Shown here one piece after another: positions 28,455-36,765 of a stretch of 64,000 nt of DNA. A model generated the notes under the pieces. The model ran no database searches. It worked only from the letters and a program-made list of their open reading frames with translations, and was not told the DNA's origin. Source of the DNA: DATFVA01 sp963800255. GTDB lineage: Bacteria > Bacteroidota > Ignavibacteria > Ignavibacteriales > Ignavibacteriaceae. How positions within the stretch are numbered: position 1 is the stretch's first letter; each line of letters opens with the position of its first letter. The stretch lies in NCBI GenBank assembly GCA_963800255.1, contig CAWDAK010000008.1:248001-312000 (forward strand). Direction: 5' to 3'. A program made the position numbers and the translations under genes.

Positions 28455-29129
28455 ATGTTCACAAAAAACATCTCCCTCCCGGAAAATCCCATGGGTTCTC
28501 CGGAAGCAAATAAAATAAAGCTGATAATAATTGAGGACGATGAGATAATAAGAGAAAGTTTTATCTCCCTTATTAACGAGTCAGCAGGATTTTTTTGTTC
28601 AGCAGGATACGAAAACTGTGAAAATGCCCTTAAGAATTTTAAGAAATTAGATCCTGATATTGTTTTAATGGATATCGGGCTTCCGGGAATGTCAGGCATT
28701 GAGGGCATTAAAAATATAAAGAAATTAAAACCTGAAACAGACATCATTGTAGTAACTGTTCATGCTGATGATGAAAATATATTTGAGGCATTATGTGCCG
28801 GTGCCGGCGGTTATCTGATAAAAAATATCACACCTGGAAAATTGCTGGATTCACTTGAGGAGGTTTTAAGGGGCGGAGCTCCAATGAGTACCGGGATAGC
28901 GCGCAAAGTCATTCAATCGTTTCATCATAACATGCACTCTCCCCTTTCACCAAGGGAAACAGAAGTACTGCAGCTGCTTGCAAAAGGGAAAAGTTATACT
29001 ATGATAGCCGGGGAACTTTTCATAGATAAAGAAACAGTACGTTCTCATATTAAAAATATATATCAGAAACTTAATGTGAACTCAAAAGCGTCTGCGATTG
29101 AGAGAGCATCCAAGGATAAACTTATCTAG
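28455..29129 (+). CDS. NarL/LuxR-family response regulator
   Basis: The 224-residue product has a receiver domain with acidic pair IIEDDE, phosphoacceptor DIVLMDIGLPGMSG, and the conserved Lys in GGYLIKN. A LuxR-type helix-turn-helix follows from about residue 155 (LSPRETEVLQLLAKGKS). It is the evident partner of the HisKA_3 kinase just upstream. The start at 28455 has no clear ribosome site; an in-frame ATG at 28491 preceded by CGGAAAA would remove 12 residues. Targets are unknown, though the T9SS cargo gene 97 bases downstream is a candidate. Confidence 0.9.
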   Translation: MFTKNISLPENPMGSPEANKIKLIIIEDDEIIRESFISLINESAGFFCSAGYENCENALKNFKKLDPDIVLMDIGLPGMSGIEGIKNIKKLKPETDIIVVTVHADDENIFEALCAGAGGYLIKNITPGKLLDSLEEVLRGGAPMSTGIARKVIQSFHHNMHSPLSPRETEVLQLLAKGKSYTMIAGELFIDKETVRSHIKNIYQKLNVNSKASAIERASKDKLI

Positions 29130-29226
29130 TCATTAAAATCCCCCAAACTGCAGGATACCGCCTTACCCTTCTATCCTTTATAATGGAAGCAAGAGAAGAC
29201 CAATTATTAATAAAGAAAGGTAAGAT

Positions 29227-31284
29227 ATGAAACATATTATATTAACCTTGTTGAGACGTTCGATACTATTCTGTTTGTTTTTTTGGTTCCTTGGCCCCCT
29301 CCTGATCTTTGGACAATCGTTTACAAAAATCGATGATCCTAATAACCCCGTGGTCACAACCAATCTTGATCTGAATTATTCGGGGGCTGCGTGGATAGAT
29401 TATGACGGAGACGGCGACCTTGATCTATTTACAACAAAGACTTTTTTATTTAGAAATGAAGGGGATGGAAACTTCACCCTTCTTTTTACAAAGATCGGAA
29501 TGAATATGACTCCTCAATTGAGTAATGGTATAAGCTGGGGTGACTATGATAATGACGGTGACCCTGATGCAGCAGCTGCGGGCAAACCTTCACTGATTTA
29601 CAGAAATGAAGGGAGCGATTCCTTTTTAACTGTTGATCAATCCCCTCTTGCAATCGGGGAAGATAACCGGGGATGGGCTTCTGCATGGGGAGATTATGAT
29701 AATGATGGTTTCATCGACATTATTTTTACTCATCCTCAGGGATTCCTCGGAAATCCCGCCCTTCCCTGCCTGTTTTTTCATAATGAGGGAGACGGCCGAT
29801 TTAGAAAAGTAACCGGGTACTATTTTACCGATAACCTGGAGCCATATACTGTTGCAACGTGGTATGATTTCGACCAGGATGGTGATATTGATTTATTCAT
29901 AGGCAGCGGTCCCGCGAACGGCAGCGGTGCCAGGGATTTCCTCTTTCGCAATATGCTTACAGAAACAGGCTCTGCTGATTTTGTAAGAATTGATGATCTT
30001 GAAATTGGAACAGACCTTCAGGATGGACAGGTCTGGAATTTTATTGATTATGACAATGACGGTGATTATGATGCTTTTGTTACAAATTACGGTGGAGCAA
30101 TAGATCATTTTTACAGGAATGATGACGGGAATTATGTAAGCGTTACAAATGCTCTCACCATCAGCGGTCAGCACCTGGCGAATACATGGGGCGATGTAGA
30201 TAATGACGGTGATCTTGATGTAGTGGTAGACGGAGAACAGGGAACAAAGTTTTACCGAAATGACAGCGGAACTTTTGTTGAGGAAACTACGGGCTTTACG
30301 TTAACCGGTTCTCCGCGGGGAGCAGTTTTCGGTGATTATGATAATGATGGCGACCTTGACTTGTTTGTATCAGGAACAGGTAATTCAAAGGGACTTTTCA
30401 GAAATGATAACTCCAATGGAAATCACTGGCTCGAGATAAGGTGTAATGGAAAAGTATCTAATAATTCAGCTCTCGGGACCAGGGTAAAAGCAAAAGCAAA
30501 TATAGGCGGATCCCCGGTGTGGCAGCTTAGGGAAATTACTGGGCAGAATAGCTTTAATAGTCAGAATAGCCTGAGAGTTCATTTTGGATTGAAAGATGCC
30601 GCCGTTATCGATTCGCTGGTGATTTTATGGCCTTCGGGACAATCAGATGTTTACACAGATTTGAACGCAGATCAGCTTTATACTTATGATGAGGAAATTC
30701 CTGCCGGGTTCTTAAGGACTAACTTTTCAGCCGACACTATTGAAGGAACGGACAGTCTTACAGTTCAATTTACAGACCTTACGTTTACCGACCCCGCGTC
30801 ACCGGTTGTAAGCCGGGAATGGGATTTTAATAATGATGGAATAGTTGATGCCACGGATCAGAATCCTTCCTGGCTCTATAACTCTCCCGGGAGTTATTCG
30901 GTTAAGTTAACAGTTTCGAACGGCATTACGACTGTTAGTAAAACAAGGGAGAACTATATTACGATCAATAACCCGACAGGGGTTAAAGAGATAGGAAATG
31001 ATAGACCTGATCATTTTGAATTGTACCAGAATTTTCCCAACCCTTTCAACCCAACAACAAATATTACATACAGCATACCGGGCTCAATTAGCAATGCAGC
31101 TGAGGTTACTTTGAAAGTATATGATATCCTTGGTAAAGAAACTGCTGTTCTCGTAAAAGCGGCTCAGTCAGCAGGAACATATGAAGTGAGATTTGATGCT
31201 TCAGGACTACCCGGCGGAGTATACTTCTGCAGAGTTAAAGCTTCAGGGTACACAAAGGTTATTAAGATGGTGCTTCTAAGATAA
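29227..31284 (+). CDS. Secreted T9SS cargo: VCBS repeats, UnbV/ASPIC and PKD domains
   Basis: The 685-residue product has a long signal peptide (about 1-34). Seven FG-GAP/VCBS-type calcium-binding repeats of the form WGDYDNDGDLDLF are spread over residues 55-390, implying a calcium-bound beta-propeller. An ASPIC/UnbV domain follows (about 395-490, with LVILWPSGQSD), then a PKD domain (about 505-580, WDFNNDGIVDATDQNPSW) and a T9SS type A sorting domain with ELYQNFPNPFNPTTNITY near 597. It is probably an adhesin or surface-binding protein. AAAGG precedes the ATG. It lies downstream of the propeller two-component pair and may be regulated by it, which is inference. Confidence 0.85.
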   Translation: MKHIILTLLRRSILFCLFFWFLGPLLIFGQSFTKIDDPNNPVVTTNLDLNYSGAAWIDYDGDGDLDLFTTKTFLFRNEGDGNFTLLFTKIGMNMTPQLSNGISWGDYDNDGDPDAAAAGKPSLIYRNEGSDSFLTVDQSPLAIGEDNRGWASAWGDYDNDGFIDIIFTHPQGFLGNPALPCLFFHNEGDGRFRKVTGYYFTDNLEPYTVATWYDFDQDGDIDLFIGSGPANGSGARDFLFRNMLTETGSADFVRIDDLEIGTDLQDGQVWNFIDYDNDGDYDAFVTNYGGAIDHFYRNDDGNYVSVTNALTISGQHLANTWGDVDNDGDLDVVVDGEQGTKFYRNDSGTFVEETTGFTLTGSPRGAVFGDYDNDGDLDLFVSGTGNSKGLFRNDNSNGNHWLEIRCNGKVSNNSALGTRVKAKANIGGSPVWQLREITGQNSFNSQNSLRVHFGLKDAAVIDSLVILWPSGQSDVYTDLNADQLYTYDEEIPAGFLRTNFSADTIEGTDSLTVQFTDLTFTDPASPVVSREWDFNNDGIVDATDQNPSWLYNSPGSYSVKLTVSNGITTVSKTRENYITINNPTGVKEIGNDRPDHFELYQNFPNPFNPTTNITYSIPGSISNAAEVTLKVYDILGKETAVLVKAAQSAGTYEVRFDASGLPGGVYFCRVKASGYTKVIKMVLLR

Positions 31285-31825
31285 TAAGATCTACTTTGCC
31301 CGGTTCAGCTGTCCGGTTCCGGAGATGTAACCGATACAACTGGTAGTGTAACAAATAAATATACTATCCCTTCCGGGTGACCGGGCAAAATTCTATCCCA
31401 GCGCTAAATCACTTTAAGTGTCAAAGTCACACAAAAAGTTAACATAGAATTTTTATTTAAAGTTAAAATCAGTTAATTTTAATCCGGATATTCACAAACC
31501 CCAAAAAACAAATTCTATTTCAGCTTAGGGCTTGATGCATTAAGTTCTAAAAAAATATTTCAGAGGTAAATGCCCGGTTATTTTTCAGGATAATCATGGC
31601 CCGGTTATTGGAAAGTTTGATATGGATTGAATTTTTATTTATCCCTCAAAGTGCAAAAAACTATACCAAATAAAGAATAAAAACTGTCCTGTTCCTGATC
31701 GTTAAAACTGATCTGTGTCTTTTTAGTTTCGTTGTTATCAAATTAATACATCAGAGAAAAATGAGTTAACAAAACCAGATCGGCAGAATTAAGTAATCCT
31801 ATAAACAGATTTATTGAGTGGAATT
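31285..31825. other. Intergenic region of 541 bases with a structured element at its left end
   Basis: No open frame in this AT-rich stretch has protein-like features. The first 105 bases hold the multi-branch inverted-repeat structure listed separately (31295-31389). The rest, about 31390-31825, is AT-rich with scattered short inverted repeats and must contain the promoter of the following T9SS cargo gene, but no clear -35/-10 or -33/-7 pair stood out. Confidence 0.6.
31295..31389 (+). ncRNA. Candidate structured RNA element or 3' UTR fold
   Basis: A 10-bp perfect closing stem (31295-31304 with 31380-31389) encloses a short palindrome TCCGG-TT-CCGGA (31312-31323), an 8-bp hairpin with two wobbles (31342-31349 with 31361-31368) and a small CCC-TTCC-GGG hairpin. 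It begins ten bases after the T9SS cargo stop. No U-tract follows, so it does not look like a simple terminator. It matches no RNA family I recognise. Confidence 0.35.
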
Positions 31826-34558
31826 ATGAAAAAATACTTTGCTACCATTTTTATCTTCATTTTACAGCTAAGCGTGCATGCCCAATGGGTTAGTCAGAAC
31901 CCTTTCCCTGAAGGAAATTATTTAAGATCCGTTTACTTTACAGATGACAATACGGGATGGATTGCAGGTTCGGACGGTTTGATTTCTAAAACAACTGACA
32001 GCGGCGAAACCTGGAATGAACAGGGAAGCGGAACTCCGAATACCTTAAAAAGTATTTATTTCATTAATAGTTCAACCGGCTGGATAGCAGGAGAAAGCGG
32101 AAAAGTCTTATTTACTTCCGACGGAGGCACAACCTGGTCAGCCCAGGTTAGTACTACTCCCTACACTCTGAATTCAGTTTATTTTATTGATCAGTACAAG
32201 GGATGGACTGCCGGAGCTGATGGAACCATCTTACATACAGAGGACGGTGGGATCGACTGGAGTTCACAAAGCAGCGGTACTTCACTTGAGATTTTCGATA
32301 TTAAATTTGTTAACAATTTAGTTGGATATGCCGTAGGCGGCGACGGGTTTTTTACTGAATTAATTTTGAAAACTACCGACGGTGGAAATAGCTGGTTCTC
32401 ACTGTCAAGCAGCACAGACGGAGTTTTATATTCTACGGCCTTTACTGATGAAAATAACGGCTGGGCAGTTGGTCTTGACAGAAAAATTATTCATACTACC
32501 GACGGTGGTAGTACCTGGAATCTACAGAACCTTGGTAAACGTGCCGAAGCACCCGGAAAAATGGCAATAGTAGACGGACAGGGCGGATTAAGATCGGTTT
32601 ATTTTAAAGACCCTGTCACTGGCTGGGCTGTCGGGGGTTCTAACGAATATTACAGAACTATATATAAGACTACGGATGGCGGAACATCCTGGGAGATAAA
32701 ATATTTTGGAAATGAAGAATATGATTTATTTTCAGTTTGTGTAACACCCTCAGGGAAATCCTGGGCTGTTGGTGGAGGAGGCTCCATCTTCTATTCTGAA
32801 AACAGTGATGATTGGGTACAGCAGTTCAGCGGTACAAGTTCATACAATGCTGATGATATCCATAAACTTCAGTTCGCAAACAGCACTACCGGGTATGCAG
32901 CCGGATTCAGGAATGACTGGATCACCGGCAGCGGTCTTGTTCTGAAAACCACAAATAGCGGAAAAACCTGGCTTACAGTTTATCTTAATTATGAATCAGG
33001 AGAACCATACAGAGGTTTGTTTTTTACAGATGAAAATAATGGATGGGTATCCGGTTACAGCGAGGATATAAAACATACAACTGACGGCGGTGCCAGCTGG
33101 GTTACTCAATCGATAGGAACCGGTTTCTCAGTAAATGATCTATTCTTTACAGATGGTCTTAATGGTTTTGCTGCAGGTGCAGGCATATATAAAACCACTG
33201 ATGCGGGAAGTACCTGGACTTCAAAATATCCCGGTAATATCACTTCCGTTTTCTTCCTCGATGCACTTACAGGCTGGGGTATAGGAAACAATATTGTTAA
33301 GACAACGGACGGCGGTGAAACATGGTTTGAGCAGGACGGCACGGGCGGAAATAATATTTATTTTTATAATTCTCTTCTAGGCTGGACCGTTGGTAATGGC
33401 GGAAGTTTAAGAAATACCACCGACGGCGGAAATACCTGGAATAGTCTCGTGAGCGGTTCTACAGTGAATCTTACATCGGTTCATTTTACAACAGGGACGA
33501 ATGGCTGGGTTTCAGGTGATAACGGAACCATTCTGGTTACCTCTAACGGTGGAATCGACTGGAGCAGTCAATCGACAGGAACAACTAAAGCCATTAACAC
33601 TATCTGGTTCGACGGCAGTACCCCCGGCTTCGCAGGAGGCTCGGAAGGAACGTTATTAAAGTATGATGAATCATTAATTTCGGACTTAAGACTTACTTCA
33701 CCCAATGGCGGTGAAACTCTGATGTCAGGAAAAATGACTGAGATATCCTGGCAGAGTAATATTCCGGGTAATATTAATCTTTATCTGTATAAGGGAACTG
33801 AAAGGATAAAAGTAATCGCAAGAAACAGAATGAACGAGGGAACTTTTACGTGGAGGGTTAAACAAGTTCCTAACGGAAATGATTACAGGGTTTTAATAGA
33901 AAGTTCTGATGATGCTTCAGTCTCAGACTTCAGCGATGCATCGTTTTCAATTATGGGCGGAAAAGCTAAGAAATATATACTTGTAACTTCTCCTCTCGGG
34001 GGTGAAGAATGGCAAACCGGTGAATCAAGAGAAATCAAGTGGCTTAAAAATTTCGCCGGTGAAGTTTCAATCAGTTTGTACAGGGAAGGCGGACTGGTAA
34101 GCGAAATAGTAAGCAATACTAACAGTCCTGACAGCTTCAACTGGACTATACCATCCGGACTGGAGACCTCAGGGAGCTACCAGATAAAGATCACCTGCGA
34201 TACCCAGACATCTCTATATTCATACAGCGACAGCACTTTTACTATTACAGGCACAGAAGCTACCACCGAAGCTCATAACGAAGCAGTAATACCCGTTGAA
34301 AATTCACTTGCCCAGAATTATCCGAACCCCTTTAATCCTTCTACTGCAATAAATTACAGCGTTGCCGAAGCGGGTTATGTGACATTAAAAGTATATGATA
34401 TCACCGGAAGAGAAGTTGCGTCAATCGTAAATGAAAATAAACCTGCCGGAAAATACAGCGTATCGTTTAACGGAAGCAGACTTGCAAGCGGCGTCTATTT
34501 CTACATACTGAGGAGCGGGAATTTTGTTCAGACGAAGAAGTTCATGCTGCTAAAGTAG
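31826..34558 (+). CDS. Secreted T9SS cargo with YCF48/BNR-like propeller repeats
   Basis: ATG 31826 is preferred over the TTG 12 bases earlier, with GAGTGG before it. The 910-residue product has a signal peptide (ending VHAQ). About 13 repeats of the type GWIAGSDGLISKTTDSGETW cover residues 25-610, the pattern of YCF48-like/sialidase-type propellers. Two immunoglobulin-like domains of the Ser-Thr-rich GPI-anchored class follow (LTSPNGGETLMSGKMTEISW near 629 and TSPLGGEEWQTGESREIKW near 720). It ends with a T9SS sorting domain (SLAQNYPNPFNPSTAINY near 830). It is probably a large surface or released protein; ligand unknown. Confidence 0.83.
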   Translation: MKKYFATIFIFILQLSVHAQWVSQNPFPEGNYLRSVYFTDDNTGWIAGSDGLISKTTDSGETWNEQGSGTPNTLKSIYFINSSTGWIAGESGKVLFTSDGGTTWSAQVSTTPYTLNSVYFIDQYKGWTAGADGTILHTEDGGIDWSSQSSGTSLEIFDIKFVNNLVGYAVGGDGFFTELILKTTDGGNSWFSLSSSTDGVLYSTAFTDENNGWAVGLDRKIIHTTDGGSTWNLQNLGKRAEAPGKMAIVDGQGGLRSVYFKDPVTGWAVGGSNEYYRTIYKTTDGGTSWEIKYFGNEEYDLFSVCVTPSGKSWAVGGGGSIFYSENSDDWVQQFSGTSSYNADDIHKLQFANSTTGYAAGFRNDWITGSGLVLKTTNSGKTWLTVYLNYESGEPYRGLFFTDENNGWVSGYSEDIKHTTDGGASWVTQSIGTGFSVNDLFFTDGLNGFAAGAGIYKTTDAGSTWTSKYPGNITSVFFLDALTGWGIGNNIVKTTDGGETWFEQDGTGGNNIYFYNSLLGWTVGNGGSLRNTTDGGNTWNSLVSGSTVNLTSVHFTTGTNGWVSGDNGTILVTSNGGIDWSSQSTGTTKAINTIWFDGSTPGFAGGSEGTLLKYDESLISDLRLTSPNGGETLMSGKMTEISWQSNIPGNINLYLYKGTERIKVIARNRMNEGTFTWRVKQVPNGNDYRVLIESSDDASVSDFSDASFSIMGGKAKKYILVTSPLGGEEWQTGESREIKWLKNFAGEVSISLYREGGLVSEIVSNTNSPDSFNWTIPSGLETSGSYQIKITCDTQTSLYSYSDSTFTITGTEATTEAHNEAVIPVENSLAQNYPNPFNPSTAINYSVAEAGYVTLKVYDITGREVASIVNENKPAGKYSVSFNGSRLASGVYFYILRSGNFVQTKKFMLLK

Positions 34559-34699
34559 AATTAAAACTAGGCTGTCTCAAAAGTGTCATTGCCAATTTAC
34601 TCCGGAATCTAAATATTCGATTCTGAATTGTAAATAGTAATTAGAACCTGAAACCAGCTCAGATTGACTATATCAAACTTTTAAGTCAACCTCTTTTTT

Positions 34700-35416
34700 T
34701 TATCTGCCGGAGATTAAATCTCTCATTTCCCTGACAGCCTCTTTTATCCCCACAAAAACTGCACGTGCAATAACGGCGTGACCTATACTGACTTCATCTA
34801 TCTCACCGATTTCCCTGAAAATTTTTATATTCTGGTAATCCAGCCCATGGCCGGCATTCACTCCCAGGCCGAGCTTCTTAGCATGCTTAACTGCAAGCCT
34901 TATTTTTTCAAGCTCGTCAAATTGTTCTTCTTCTGTGAAGGAGTTTGCAAAGACCCCCGTATGAATTTCTATAAAGTCAGAATCGATCTCGGCAGCAGCA
35001 TCTATCTGGTTGATATCCGGTTCAATAAATAGGGAGACTTCAATCTGGTTTTTATGCAGTTCCTTGATTGCATCTTTTAACCTTGTAACGTCATCAATAA
35101 CATTTATGCCGCCTTCGGTGGTAAGTTCCTGCCTTTTTTCCGGTACGATGGTAGCCAGTTCCGGACTTATATCGCAGGCTATTTTTATTATTTCATCAGT
35201 AGCTGCCATTTCAAGATCAAGTTTTGTTGTAACAAGTTCGCGCAGCAGCCTTACATCCCTTTCATTTATGTGTCTCCTGTCCTCCCTCAGGTGAACAACA
35301 ACTCCGTCAACTCCTGCCTGTTCCGCCAGCAGGGCGAAAGTAACGGGATCAGGCTGATCTCCTCCCCTTGCATTTCTTAAGGTTGCTATATGATCAACGT
35401 TTAATGAGAATCTCAT
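34700..35416 (-). CDS. pdxJ: Pyridoxine 5'-phosphate synthase
   Basis: Condenses 1-deoxyxylulose 5-phosphate with 3-amino-2-oxopropyl phosphate to form pyridoxine phosphate, the last step of the DXP-dependent vitamin B6 pathway. The 238-residue TIM-barrel protein shows the PdxJ signatures RFSLNVDHIATLRNARGG at the N-terminus, VDGVVVHLREDRRHI near residue 34, GVNAGHGLDYQNI near 189, and EVSIGHAVIARAVFVG near 207. Length is normal. The CPBP protease gene upstream ends 12 bases before this start, so the two are likely one transcript. Confidence 0.96.
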   Translation of the reverse strand: MRFSLNVDHIATLRNARGGDQPDPVTFALLAEQAGVDGVVVHLREDRRHINERDVRLLRELVTTKLDLEMAATDEIIKIACDISPELATIVPEKRQELTTEGGINVIDDVTRLKDAIKELHKNQIEVSLFIEPDINQIDAAAEIDSDFIEIHTGVFANSFTEEEQFDELEKIRLAVKHAKKLGLGVNAGHGLDYQNIKIFREIGEIDEVSIGHAVIARAVFVGIKEAVREMRDLISGR

Positions 35417-35428
35417 TTATTTTACCTT

Positions 35429-36220
35429 CTAAAAAAATTGCTTAAAGATATTCAAAAACGAATTTATCCCTATACCGTAATCTCCGGCTCTGAATCGGAG
35501 AGTAGTTATGAGATCAATTCCAAACATAACACCTGCATGCGTAAAAATGCAATAATAAACAGATCCGGTTCTCCAGGCAAGGATGCCGAGGGCCAGGCCG
35601 GCTGCAATTGCTCCGAAAGTTTCAGCCGGTGGTTTACCGTTATGCAGAATTAAAAAAGGAATCATTTGAATGAACACTGCATAATATCCGAATTTTTCCT
35701 TTAACCCGAAAAGCATAAATCCCCTCCAGATGAATTCCCAGGCCATCAGGTAAACGAGCGCAGCTGCTTCAAAAATAAAAAAAGTATTCCAGTTATCCCG
35801 CACTTCAGCAAGCTGGGGGTAGGTTCTTACAAAGTCGGGGTATGAGGAAGTTATCCATACAAGTGGCATCATCACCAGAAGAAAAATTACTGATAATTTA
35901 ATTCCTGTTCTGAATTCCCCGATCCGGAGTCCGTAATATTTAAGTCGCTCTCTGAGGATAAATTTTATAATTAAAACGGGTAGAACGAAGAATGTTACGA
36001 AATCACCGAAGAACCAGTAAAGATATTCATATAGGTATACATGAGGGTTAAACTGAAAGGATGGAAAAATAAAATGCCTGAAAAAAAACCGGGAAGTATA
36101 GTACCATGAAAAAGTCTGGAGGAAAGCCGCTGCCAGGAAGATGATAACTACCTTCCTGTCCAGGGATTTTATTATACGGATAAGCGCCCGGATTTCGGAT
36201 CCTAGCCTGGTTTTACTCAT
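35429..36220 (-). CDS. CPBP-family intramembrane metalloprotease
   Basis: The 263-residue protein has about seven to eight hydrophobic segments and the C-terminal CPBP (Abi/CAAX-protease and bacteriocin-processing) domain. Motif 1 reads AWEFIWRGFMLFGL, with Glu and Arg spaced as in the family though the usual EExxxR has only one Glu here. Motif 2 is probably LILHNGKPPAE, and motif 3 FTHAGVMFGID carries the conserved His. Substrates of bacterial members are mostly unknown. It is likely cotranscribed with pdxJ and faces groES across a 211-base divergent region. Confidence 0.75.
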   Translation of the reverse strand: MSKTRLGSEIRALIRIIKSLDRKVVIIFLAAAFLQTFSWYYTSRFFFRHFIFPSFQFNPHVYLYEYLYWFFGDFVTFFVLPVLIIKFILRERLKYYGLRIGEFRTGIKLSVIFLLVMMPLVWITSSYPDFVRTYPQLAEVRDNWNTFFIFEAAALVYLMAWEFIWRGFMLFGLKEKFGYYAVFIQMIPFLILHNGKPPAETFGAIAAGLALGILAWRTGSVYYCIFTHAGVMFGIDLITTLRFRAGDYGIGINSFLNIFKQFF

Positions 36221-36348
36221 ACTTTTTTAGCAATAAATCGAAAAATAGAAAAAGTGTGGAATAAAACATACTAAGCAGCTAAATAGTAAGAAAGTTGAAA
36301 ATTTAACCTTTTTGAAGAAAAAGAAGTAATAATACCTTCCTTTAGTTC

Positions 36349-36377
36349 TTGACTAATTTTGCCGGGGGTGTTATATT
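36349..36377 (+). promoter_or_regulatory. Sigma-70-like promoter of groESL
   Basis: TTGACT (36349-36354) and TATATT (36372-36377) are separated by exactly 17 bases, a near-consensus -35/-10 pair. The -10 box abuts the CIRCE operator, so HrcA binding would block polymerase. Confidence 0.75.
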
Positions 36378-36402
36378 AGCACTCGCTTTTAACGAGTGCT
36401 AA
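36376..36402. promoter_or_regulatory. CIRCE operator (HrcA binding site)
   Basis: TTAGCACTC, nine bases, then GAGTGCTAA: an exact copy of the CIRCE inverted repeat. HrcA represses chaperonin genes through this site and is released on heat shock. It lies 29 bases before the groES start codon. The hrcA gene itself is not in the window. Confidence 0.97.
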
Positions 36403-36431
36403 TAACTTAAAATATAAAACAGGAGATAATT

Positions 36432-36731
36432 ATGGCTAAAATGAATTTAAAACCTCTTGGCGATCGGGTTATTGTGAAACCTATGGAAGCCGAAGAGAAG
36501 ACAAAAGGCGGTATCATACTGCCGGATACAGCAAAAGAAAAACCGATAGAGGGAACTGTTGTGGCTGCCGGACCCGGAAAAGTTTCTGAAGACGGGAAAG
36601 CCATTAAAATGGAAGTTAAAGTAGGCGACAAAGTCCTTTACGGAAAATACAGCGGAACAGAAGTAACCGTTGAAGGCGAAGAATATTTAATTATGCGTGA
36701 GAGTGACATCTTCGCAGTTATAGAAAAATAA
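36432..36731 (+). CDS. groES: Co-chaperonin GroES
   Basis: The 99-residue product is a full-length GroES: LKPLGDRVIVKPMEAEEKTK at the start, the mobile loop TKGGIILPDTAKEKP at about 23-37, and GKVLYGKYSGTEV-type strands near 70. It caps GroEL to enclose folding substrates. AGGAG lies seven bases before ATG 36432; a second ATG three codons on is also possible. It is the first gene of a CIRCE-controlled operon with groEL 34 bases downstream. Confidence 0.98.
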   Translation: MAKMNLKPLGDRVIVKPMEAEEKTKGGIILPDTAKEKPIEGTVVAAGPGKVSEDGKAIKMEVKVGDKVLYGKYSGTEVTVEGEEYLIMRESDIFAVIEK

Positions 36732-36765
36732 GTTTTTGAAAAAAATATAAAACGGAGGAAACAAT

